Assembly: GCA_009760855.2 (NCBI GenBank)
Contig: WPIO01000137.1
Coordinates: 808,001 to 872,000 of the forward strand
Reading direction: 5' to 3'
DNA: 64,000 bases
Source: Cristatella mucedo
Lineage: Eukaryota; Bryozoa; Phylactolaemata; Cristatellidae
Shown here: one piece after another, positions 52,113 through 62,185 of the stretch
Numbering within the stretch: the stretch's first letter is position 1
Layout of the letters: each line of letters opens with the position of its first letter
Position numbers and translations under genes: made by a program
The notes under the pieces: model-generated
The model's database searches: none
What the model was told of the DNA's origin: nothing
The model's input: the letters and a program-made list of their open reading frames with translations, nothing else

Positions 52113-52644
52113 TGATGGGATAGTGATAGAAGGACGACGCTGAGCTAACTTTTAAGCTCGCTTATGGACAGAGCCCGTTGAAGCTTCTTTACGTTTTGAC
52201 TTGCAGAGACGTCGCCAGTGAGCGGCTGAACGTAAGGTCAGATGCGATTATGCCTCGTGCGTGCGCCTTCACGACGTGCCGCTGGTGTCCAGATGAACCA
52301 AATTTTTAAGTCGGCGAATCTCGTTAGCGGTACAAAGCACGAAGTAGCAGCCGCATTAACCGGGTTTAGGTGAGAGAGGTAAGAGAGTATCTAAGTATCT
52401 TGGGCTTCATCGGAACGCACCAAACCATCACCGGCACGCACCAAACAAGTTCGCCTGTCCTCATGGCCCACACCGTAGCAGTAGCCGACCTCCATTCATT
52501 GATGCAGCCAAACTATGATCTTTTGTCTGACTGTATGTGAACTGTACAGCTAGCTGAATACGTTCATAGTATAGCTTGCAGAGTCGCATTTTGTAGTGGA
52601 TATATTAATAATCCATTTGCTTAGTGTTCTAAGATAGCCAATAA
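52113..52644. other. Unassigned DNA
   Basis: No supported feature. Confidence 0.35.
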
Positions 52645-52725
52645 TAATAATAATAATGCATTTGATATAGCGCCCTCAGAGAACTCAATCTCTCTCTAAG
52701 CGCTTTACATTTGCTACGCAAGAGG
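52645..52725 (-). mobile_element. LINE B 3' hairpin with AAT tail
   Basis: AATAATAATAATAATGCATT, ATAGCGCCCTCAGAGAACTC and AAGCGCTTTACATTTGCT. Confidence 0.85.
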
Positions 52726-52749
52726 TTAAATAAAAAGACACTTTAGGCA

Positions 52750-52944
<195 letters not shown>

Positions 52945-54447
52945 GTCTGAACAAGGCACTAAATATGATGGAAGTAGGTACGAATGCTAAAATTGATTGC
53001 AAAGTCCCAGCTGTGGTATAGTGCAATGAAAGAATATCTCTTTCTTTTCTCATCCATTGCGATCCATCAGATTAGATGATCGTTTCTAGCTTTGCCCGAG
53101 CACGCTTGAACGCCAGAGTTCCGACCTCACGAATGCTAGCTAGAAGAGTCCCATTAGCATAGTGAACTCAGACTCACGTAAGACGATTTTCCTTACTTAT
53201 TGAGGTTGTGCTCGTGTATAGGTCATGCAACCTACTGCGGAGCTGGGTTTAGTCATTTGCCGTTTACAGCGAGATAGTTCGTTGCCTTCGCCACTGCTTC
53301 CTTAAACAGAAATGAGCTCAAAAACGACCAGAAGAAAAATGTGTATAAGAGCTTCAGTTTTTTTTTTAAAACTCACACTGCATCCACGGCTACAATCGAA
53401 TCTCGCAATCTTCATGGAAGCAGTTTTTCACAATGAGCTGCAAGGGTATAGAGTTCCGTATTTATAGAAAAGAAACCAGTAGATTTAAACGGTAGCATGT
53501 TTGAAAATTGCACCATCTGTATGTGCGGCTATAGAGAAGCCTTCGCCACCTTCGAGTCTATGACAGCTACGAGAAGGACTCGGAGCGTTCTGAGCGAACT
53601 GCTCCTCCGACGGAGGATTCAGCAACTGTCATAGTATCAACTAGGTAACTCAGGTTAAAGTTGAAGATCAAGTCAAGGATACAGTTGAAGATTAGCTTAT
53701 TTAAAAGCCTCATTTAAATAGCGTCAGAAGAGCAATTTTTGGGCCTGACGCTGCTGTCGCGCTGTCCTGCCCCGACCAGATTCCTCGGAATCCGTTCAGC
53801 CGATGAGAACCCGGTTCATGAGCACGCGACTCACTGCAGCCGGGGCCGTGTCCGTTGACTAAGCGGAATTCAGCTCGGCTTGGGTCAAAAGCTACAAGGT
53901 CAGGGGTTTTTAGCATACCCACCCTAGGTTCTCCGATTGTATACATTCGCAGCAGACTAGTATTTAATCCGATGGACAATGATTCGATGACTAACGAAGA
54001 GCCACTTCAGCTGAGCCGTCATTCTCCCTTCAGAAAGAGCTACCTGCGCCAAAGTCAAACGCATGATAACTCTAGATAGTGCACAATTTCTGCTAATATA
54101 ATGGCCACATGATGGCTCAAAGGGAAGCTCTTAGAACCATTTGAGATTTAACACAAAGCTACTCAATTACATCTGCCCACCCCGATCCCTTTTAGCTTTC
54201 TCGAAGTTGAGGGAATTATTAAGGAAATGGCCTACTATTTCCGCAGTGTGCTTCAATTCAAACATCGAGCAAACCGAAAACGCGCGCCAAAAATGCGTGT
54301 CGCTGAAGTAACTACGCTTGCCCAGTGGTGCATGCCAGCAGCTTATATCAGACGGGCGTTCGCCATGTTAAAACGAGCACATTCTAGCAGTCCAACATCA
54401 ACAATTTTGAGGTAGCCCGCCCTAACAGTCTGCACACTTTAAAACGA
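52945..54447. other. Unassigned DNA
   Basis: No exon, RNA gene or known repeat recognised. Confidence 0.35.
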
Positions 54448-54570
54448 CCTTTAGAATTAATTCCTTTGTATTTCTTAAGCGAAGTTAAATCTCTGTCAAT
54501 GCACTTCACACATGCCACAGAGCGCGAGCCCAAGACGACCTCGGCGGTTAAAAGCTTGAACAAAACAAAG
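54448..54570 (-). mobile_element. Degenerate SINE1
   Basis: CTTAAGCGAAGTTAAATCTC (hairpin remnant), CACATGCCACAGAGCGCGAG and CCCAAGACGACCTCGGCGG. Confidence 0.55.
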
Positions 54571-54916
54571 GGCATTAACCTTAAACTTTGAAGTACATTT
54601 GCGACCCTCAACGACTGAAAGCACAAAAAGCAGTTTCACAATGCGCTTTCATGAAGAAACATGCACGCGTAGCGATACGGCTTAAAACGCTACGTGAAAC
54701 ACTGCATACCACCAGCCATCAGTCAGTGAACGCGTGAGTACCGAACGACCGCTGAAACAAAGAGGCCGACAAGCACGCTAGCACGTGTCCGATGCACGCA
54801 AGCGAGTAGTGATAGGTTCTCGTTCGCATCGCGGCTCTTAGAGTTAGTCCAAGGAGTGAGTTACAGATATGGCAGCAACGACCGCTGCACGACCGTCGCC
54901 CAGGCCTAATAAAGGC

Positions 54917-54956
54917 CACGTGCTAGTGCGCCGCCTAGGCGACGCACTAGCACGTG
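54917..54956. repeat. 40-bp palindrome with one mismatched pair
   Basis: Arms CACGTGCTAGTGCG at both ends, inverted, and a central CGCCTAGGCG; 19 of 20 pairs match. CACGTG boxes lie at both tips. Confidence 0.95.
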
Positions 54957-54984
54957 CCGCTGGCAATAGACTCCGGAATCAGCA

Positions 54985-55120
54985 GCAGTAGGGAAGCAGA
55001 AGCACGAGCAGGCAGAAGCCTGCAGCCGAAGCAGAAGCACGAGCAGCAGCCGGCCAGAAGAAGAAGAAGAAGTAGAAGCAGCCGCCAGAAGAGCAGAAGC
55101 CGGCAGCAGCCGGCGCATGC
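54985..55120. repeat. Degenerate GCAGAAGC-type minisatellite
   Basis: GCAGAAGCACGAGCAG occurs twice exactly (near 54996 and 55030), followed by many AGAAG/GCAGCAGCCGG variants. It lies between the two palindromes. Confidence 0.8.
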
Positions 55121-55129
55121 GCTTTGCCT

Positions 55130-55159
55130 ACGTGCGCGCAGGCGCGCCTGCGCGCACGT
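55130..55159. repeat. Perfect 30-bp palindrome
   Basis: ACGTGCGCGCAGGCG followed directly by its exact reverse complement, with no spacer. Confidence 0.97.
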
Positions 55160-55707
55160 TTGCTGTAGCCATTGCGGCGAGCCGAGCTTCGCAGGATTCG
55201 AGCCCAAGATTCACAGCCGTTCTTACGCAATGTTCATTCATTCTGCTGAGGCTGAGGCCGAGAACGAGGGAAAAAATGTCTGCTGGGGACCAAGTGACGG
55301 ACGGAAGAAAAGCCCACGTCGTCTTCTTTGCGACACGACGGCTAGCCGGGCGACGTTGTTAATACTATTGTTAATGTCATTACAGTGGCTCTTATCTTTC
55401 AATTGTGCTTGTAGAGAGAATCAATGCTATCAGGCGCTTACAGCTGGTGCAAAATCACGTCTGGATTCCACGATTGTTTGCCAAAACGGGTGCGTGCAAC
55501 TTATCCAGTCCAACGGCCGAGTCGTCTCAGTGCATTCGGATTCAGATTGCTAACACCGGCTGCCGGGCCAGCGGGCGAGTCGGCCGAGTTTGCCTCCTTT
55601 CAGCCGCCCCCTGCCCCATGGGACGTGCATTGCCTGCAGAGCGGTGAATAATGGCAGTGCTGCCAGTCGGAATCCGAATGCTTCAGATCAGCGGAACTAT
55701 TCCAATG
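55160..55707. other. Unassigned DNA
   Basis: Nothing recognised besides short ORFs without domains. Confidence 0.35.
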
Positions 55708-56785
55708 TTAATAATAATAATAATAATATTGCACTTGATAAAGCGCCCTCAGAGAACTTAATCTCTTTCTAGGCGCTTTACATTTGCTGCAAAGTGATAC
55801 GCAATAGAATAGTAAGTAAAATCATGCTTGAAAAACAAACAAAATGAATAACATGGTTAGGGGTTACATGCACTGGGTCAGCATGCAAATGTGGTTAGTG
55901 GCAGCATGAACAGTGTCAGCACGCATAAGCACATCGAGGACGAATCACAAGGACCCACTAAATGCTGTCCTAAATAGGTATGTTTTTAAGTTTCTTTTAA
56001 GTGTGGTCAGGTCAGGGGATGTTCTGATGCAGGTCGGGAGGGAGTTCCAGGCTGTGGGAGCATACGAGCTAAATGCACGGTCTCCAAAGGATTTAAGGTT
56101 TGTACGAGGTATTTCTAGACTGTTGGATTCCGAAAAGCGAGTGGTACGATGCTTTGCCTGATGGGGTAGTATATCTGAAAGATAGGCTGGAGCCATAGAA
56201 TGAAGAGACCTAAAAGTGAGCGACAAAACCTTGAAGTCAATCCGTTGCTTGACTGGTAACCAGTGCAGGTCGGCGAGAAGTGGAGTAATGTGGCAACTGC
56301 GACGCTCACGACAGACAAGCCTAGCTGCAGAGTTTTGCACCAGCTGCAATCGCCTGATCGCACATGCTGGTAGGCCAGTAAGCAGTGAGTTGCAGAAGTC
56401 GAGACGAGATGTCACGAATGCATGGACCAACTTGGACGTGGTATCCTTATCTAAACAAGCCCTAATTTTAGCAATGTTATGAAGCTGAAAATATGCTGAT
56501 TTGACTGTGGAGCTGATGTGGTCGTCTAAGGTCGCTTTGGAATATGACACCTAGATTTCGAGCTGATGCAACTGAAGATATGCTGGCAGAGCCAATTTTG
56601 AAAGTCAGCCTTTCCAATTTCTGAATAACACTAGGTTTGCCCATAACTAGTAAGTTAGTTTTATCATCGTTTAGTTTTAGAAAATTTGCTGCCATCCATG
56701 ATCGGATGTCATCAATGCATGCAGCAAGTGAGTTGAGAGAATTTGAGGTGCTCGAAGGCTGGGAGGGATCAAAGCAAAGGTAAAG
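55708..56785 (-). mobile_element. LINE B, long minus copy
   Basis: AAT tail and perfect hairpin at 55708-55790. One open frame (56550-55945) covers SRLDFCNSLLTGLPACAIRR, HWLPVKQRIDFKVL and APTAWNSLPTC. A frameshift at about 56540 separates it from MAANFLKLNDDKTNLLVMG. Confidence 0.92.
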
Positions 56786-57898
56786 GTGTTTAACTATATA
56801 ACTATATAACTATATGACTATCGATATTGATATAGCTATATCCAACTATTTTTCCTACGCCACCATTCCTTAATAAATAGATACTAGCTACTGTTGAACA
56901 AAAACTTTGCTGCTTTGGTTGGCACAATTACATTTGAAAATTTCCAGCTTTTGCTGTTCGCCACCTTGCAGACATCAAGTTTGCACGTATATCACGCATC
57001 GAGCAGCTACCTGAATTCGGAAGGGTTTCGTGAACATGAAACTGTATGTTGGTATCCATAAAAAAGTAGCAGTACTGGCACCGTTAATAAAACTTTCCTT
57101 TATGTTGTTGCGGAGTAAGAGTCGACCAAATAGTCATATTTGATTAGGATAGAATGTCAAAATAGTTGTAAAATTGTTACTATAGTATTTTATAGGGTAT
57201 ATTTTAAATATAAATAATTAGAAGTTGAATTAAAGTCAGGATGACTTCTAAATAAAAGAAATAGCGTAAACGACTCTAATGCTTATGTAAACCTAAAACA
57301 AAAAATCTACAGATTAACCGATCTCCTCATTACCTGTGACTTTAATCTCAACCTTATTGAGCCTCAGTAGATTCAGCTAAATGTGTGTAGTTTGTTGCTG
57401 TGCATATTTTTGAATTTTATACAGCTTCATTTTCAGTTTTGCTTTGTGTCTTGTATGTTCCATAACTCGAAATATACTTCACGGATAAGAATGAAATCTG
57501 AAATGCATGTTTAACTCTGCTTGTACTTTATTGCATTGGAATATTTCTGATTTCGGTAAGAAAAGGTTTGCTCTGCATATCCATGATTGTAAAAATAAAG
57601 TTCTAGGAAGTTCAATGATATTAATGGCAAAACGTATCCTAGTGAACTCACAAATATTACACAGAAATATCCAACTGAAATAAATCTTCTATATAGATAG
57701 CTTTAGTCAGACACCAAGGACGATAATGTAGACCTGGATTCCACTTACCCAGATGCAGTTGATGAGAGACGGGCATTTTTCTCCAACAAAGGTCATAAAG
57801 ATTTGATCGGGAAAGTTAGTCAGACCGCGCTGTGCCCGCTTGTCCACGTTGCTCAAATGGCCGTGTCTTCTTCGGATTACTAGAAGCTAAAAGTGAGC
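56786..57898. other. AT-rich unassigned DNA
   Basis: Low GC from about 56790 to 57700, including ACTATATA repeats at 56790-56850. No exon recognised. Confidence 0.35.
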
Positions 57899-57971
57899 GT
57901 CTCCGGGTGGGCTCGAACAACCAGCCTTACGGTTAAGAGCCGTCAGCCCTAATCTGTTGAACCGCAGAGAC
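57899..57971 (-). tRNA. tRNA-Lys(CTT)-like sequence, possibly a pseudogene
   Basis: 73 bases with standard spacing: acceptor GTCTCTG/CGGAGAC (one G-T pair), D-stem GTTC/GGGC (G-T pairs), anticodon loop CTCTTAA (anticodon CTT) on a stem with one mismatch (GACGG/CCGTA), 5-base variable loop, and T-arm GGTTG/CCACC (one mismatch) with loop TTCGAGC. The D-loop AACAGATTA lacks the usual GG pair, so it may be a pseudogene or the head of an unknown SINE. Confidence 0.4.
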
Positions 57972-58394
57972 TTGATGGGCGGCTTTCTACCTTCACTACT
58001 TAACATACGCTGTGCTGAAACTATGTATAACGAGCTGCTATTTCTGGTTTGAGGGCGTCAAGTAGACGAGAATCAATTAGGTCTCTACGAGTTTGCGCCT
58101 CTGACTAAGCCCACTGTGCACCCTCGCCCAGACGGCCTGTAGTTCACCACAGACGTTAAAATAGCTAGTCTACCAAGCCGAAGCTTGAAAAAGCAGACAA
58201 AAGATCAGGAATCACTGTCCATCGACAGGCATACGAAGACTACTGTGGATCGTGCCGATCGAACCCAGCAAAGTCCATGTCTAGCTTATGTTAAAAAAAT
58301 TGTTGAATCACAGATGCGCAGTCCAAAAATGCTGATGTTGACGATATACCGTCTCCTTAACTATACCGAGCATTTATCCTATACCATCTCCATA
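57972..58394. other. Unassigned DNA
   Basis: No supported feature. Confidence 0.35.
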
Positions 58395-59925
58395 GCCCTC
58401 GAGCATGTCAAATTTTCCCAACTCCCTTCCTGCATGTATTGATGACATCCGCACATGAATGGCAGCAAGCTTTTCCTACATTGAATGATGATATAATCAG
58501 CTTACTAATTATGGGCAAATAAGTGTGATTCAGAAATTGGAAAGGCTAACGCTCAATATCGACTCTGTCAGCATCTTTCCTGTTTAATATGCATGAAATC
58601 TAGGAGTCATATTTCAAAGTGACTTTTCATTAGACGACCGAATCAGCTCCTCAGTCAAGTCTGCTTACTTTCAGCTACACGACACTGCTAAAATTCGGAC
58701 TTTTGTTTTAGACAGGGATAACTCATCTAAATTGGTCCATACACTTGTGAAATTCCGTCTTGACTCCTGTAACTCCCTGCTTGCTGGTCTACCGGCATGT
58801 GCACTCACGAGCTACAGCCTCTGCAAAACTTTGCACCTAGCCTTGCCTGTCGTGAGCATCTCAGTTGCCACAGCACACCATTTCTCGCCGACCTGCACTG
58901 GCTCTTAGTCAAGCAACGCATCGACTTCAAGGTTTCGTCACTCACTTTTTGATTCCTTCATAATTTGGCTCCAGCCTATCTATTAGATCTACTCCACCGC
59001 CAGGCTAAGCATCGTACCACCAGGTTTTCGGAATCTCATCGTTTACCTATGCACCGTAAAAACCTCAAATCCTTTGGAGATCGTGCATTTAGTTCGTAAG
59101 CTTCCAAGCTTGGAAATCACTCTCGACTTGTGTCACGACATCTCCTGACTCGTCCGCATTTAAAAAGAAACTAGAAATGCATCTATTAATCACAACATTT
59201 AGCGATCCCTGTGGTTTGACCTTAACGAGCTTATGAGTAGTAACACTAGCCATACTTGGATGGCTGACGGTTTATCAACGGATGCAGAGCGAAGTTCTTA
59301 CGCTGACCCACAAGGCCCGCCACGGCTTGGCCCTTCCATACCTAGCTGAACTGCTGCACCAGTTTCAGCCTCTTCGTGCCCTCAGGTCCTGTGTGGACAA
59401 TAAATTAGCCGTTCCACAGCCTTTCACTTAAAAGCAGTTGGCGACAGAAGCTCGAGCTCTGCGCGTCCTAGGACTGTGGAACTCGAGCTTCCACAGTTCT
59501 CACGCAGCGACATCTTGCTCTCTTGCTGCTCGTCGTTTTCAGCGGTCGTGAGATGCCACTTTCATGCTTCTCACTGTCTCCACTGCTCTCCTGACTCGGC
59601 TATTCTTTCCACTTTCTCTTTGTTTCGTGAGACGATGAAGTCTGATGGCTACCGAATGAGTGCCGAAAGCCGCTTAGGCTAGAAGTGCTCTATAAAAAAA
59701 AATCTCCCGCATAGAACACCCACATGGTCTTTATGGCTTTGTCGAGTTACAGACAGATACACATTGCATTATATTACCCTTAACCACGCTATTCTTGCCG
59801 TTCTTTGAGCATGCTACAACTAGCCATTCGATCGACCCGCTTCTTTTGCTGCAGATTTAAAATACTTGGAAAAAGATTGAGGCATCTGACGGCACTGCTG
59901 AATCAAATTTATTATTACTATGATT
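58395..59925 (+). mobile_element. LINE B, degenerate, split by LINE A
   Basis: From GATGACATCCGCACATGAAT at 58440 through the thumb and C-terminus to about 59261. It resumes at about 59779 with CCTTAACCACGCTATTCTTG, a damaged hairpin and a TTATTATTACTATGA tail. Many substitutions and indels indicate an old copy. Confidence 0.88.
59262..59778 (+). mobile_element. LINE A fragment nested in LINE B
   Basis: Starts at GCTGACGGTTTATCAACGGA and ends in ACACATTGCATTATATTA. Confidence 0.88.
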
Positions 59926-60788
59926 GTAAAACATTTTTTAGCAGACGATGGCATTGCTTCTGCCATTTACTGCAACTTTTAGCTGATTTTTATTCATCAC
60001 GAAACTAGATAGGCCGTAATTATTCTTTTTAGTACTTTTTCCGGTTCTGTCACTAAAGCATTTGGGCAGTCCGCACCTGCGAGAAAGCGGCTGGATGTGG
60101 CTGAGAATCGGCCCCTTCACAATCTCCCTTGATGCATTTCTTGGCAATGAGAGAGAGAGAGAGTAATCAGAGTCAAGGATATTCATAACTTCATACGACA
60201 TCTCAAGAATTGACCCGGATGTAGCAGATGTGGCATTTTTTATCTCCAATAACTATGTACACGTTCAACAGATGCTTGGCCCTAGACTTACCAAAAAGCT
60301 GACTTTCTCACAGAATGCAGAGATTAACCTGTGAGGAAGCTTCTTAGCCAATATAGTCCGTTCACGGTTGCTGCAGACTATTTGAGGTGTTAGCTCAAAC
60401 ACGTGGAGAGATGCTTTAGTAGCCTTTGCGGCAGAATATCAAAGCGCACAGTTTTAAAGTGGTTGGTGAGTGCACAGCTATGGCATTATATTTGGGTGGC
60501 GCTAAGCTTTTTGAACACTTTATTTCTACGTTTTCTGACGAGGTCATAAGCATGATACACAGCGTTCCTCCCAAGGGCAAAAGCCAGGATTTAGATGCCG
60601 GGTATAAACACTGATCTTGATGGAAGTAGATCTTGGATAATACTGCCGAATCCGCATTTCCTTACAAACATAATGCAAACTCTGCATGCTGCTTACGAAC
60701 TAGCTTTTGAATGCATCTATGGCTGAAACTGTTCAGAAAACTCTAACTTAATGTCGCTAATGCGTATAGCTGTCTTTGTGCACGCTCG
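59926..60788. other. Unassigned DNA
   Basis: Includes a short GA run at about 60149-60162; no gene recognised. Confidence 0.35.
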
Positions 60789-60925
60789 CAGAGCCCCAGT
60801 TTGGCTCAGAGGTCAAAGTGCTCACCTTTAAGACTGAGGTCCGGTAGTCGAGTGCTGTGGCACATGTTAAGTACCTCGATACAAATTTAGTTCTTTTAGG
60901 GTGCTATATAAATGAATTATATACA
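60789..60925 (+). mobile_element. Degenerate SINE1
   Basis: CCAGTTTGGCTCAGAGGTCA head, GGTAGTCGAGTGCTG (damaged B box) and TTTAGTTCTTTTAGGGTGCT (half hairpin). Confidence 0.65.
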
Positions 60926-60984
60926 TGGATATTTATATGTGCAAAGTTGTAAAGTAATGATTTGTCCTGACCTGGGTTTGAGGG

Positions 60985-61066
60985 CGGCTAGTAAAGCACC
61001 TAGAAAGAGATTTGAGTTCTCTCATGGCACTTTATCATCAAATGCATTATTATTATTATTATTACC
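60985..61066 (+). mobile_element. LINE B hairpin and ATT tail remnant
   Basis: AAGCACCTAGAAAGAGATTT, GAGTTCTCTCATGGCACTTT and (ATT)n. Confidence 0.85.
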
Positions 61067-61370
61067 GTCATCGACAGAGGCGGTCATCTGAGATAGTCGA
61101 GGTGAGGGTTGATTTTCGGTCTATACATGTCTGTTCGTCCGATTGGCCATTTTCTCCTCGGCTTTGTATCAGAGCGAAGGCTGAACAAAAGCAATTCTTT
61201 AGTGCGAAGCACTGCCTTCAGGTAGAATCTGGTAGGCTTTGTACCTCAAGCGCGGGTGGTTCGCGAGCTTTCAGGAGAGGCTACCAGACTTAGAAGAACT
61301 AAACGTTAGGCTTTAACTGTCGGGCGGTCGTATTCGGCTTCCACTTATTTTGAAGGAATTTCAAGTAATG

Positions 61371-62185
61371 AATTCATCTCCGCCTGTAACTCCACAATGC
61401 CACAAAACTAGTTGGATGTAACGCAGGGGAGTTTTATAGGGCGCTTACAAATTAAGCAGCTCTCGGTACGCATTCGATAGCCGATAGACTTTGTCTCACG
61501 CAAAAAAGAGAAAGTGGTTAGCACAACTGGGTCCGGAGAGCATTTAAAGTAGTGAGTAACATGGAAGTAGCAACTAATGACGGCTGGAAAGGATGTTAAA
61601 TAATCGGCAGCAGATTAGTAGTAGTCGTTGCGTGAGAATTGTAAAAACGAATCCAAAGTCTACGATCCGCAGAACAAAGGCTTCTTGCGCCTACGGTCTT
61701 TCACCGGAAGAATGGAACAGCTAATTTATTGTGCATGCAGGACGTGAGGACACGAGGTGGCTGAAACTGGTGGAGCAGTTCAACTACGTATGAAGGCACC
61801 AAGCTGTGACGGGGCCTTGTGGGCCAGCGTAAGAACGTTGCTCTATATCGGTTGGTCAACCGACAACCATCCAAACTCTTTCAGCAAACGAGACACGTGG
61901 TCAGACCTCTGGGATTTGCAAACTAGCCTGGCAGCCATATTAATCGCTAGCTGCAGTGGCAAATTGTGGCCTCTTTGGTAGCCCAGCCAAAAGGGAATCA
62001 CAATAATCAAGCCAAGACATAACTAATAAGCTAAATACATTCTTTGGACGCCACCGTGGCAGAAAGTTCCCATTCTTAGACAGAGATCGGACGTGATGGC
62101 TAGCTTTGAAAGCAGTCTTCTTAACGAAGCTTTCAAAATTTAGGCAGACATTGAAGACGACACCTACATTCCGAGCAAAGAGAAG
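61371..62185 (-). mobile_element. LINE A, degenerate minus copy
   Basis: 3' UTR (TCTCCGCCTGTAACTCCACA) at the low side, then C-terminal and thumb regions up to about 62185. Frame destroyed. Confidence 0.88.

Noticed and set aside
54947-55207. Leu-rich minus ORF as a signal or membrane protein
   Set aside because: The Leu run comes from the AGAAG/GCAG minisatellite between the palindromes.
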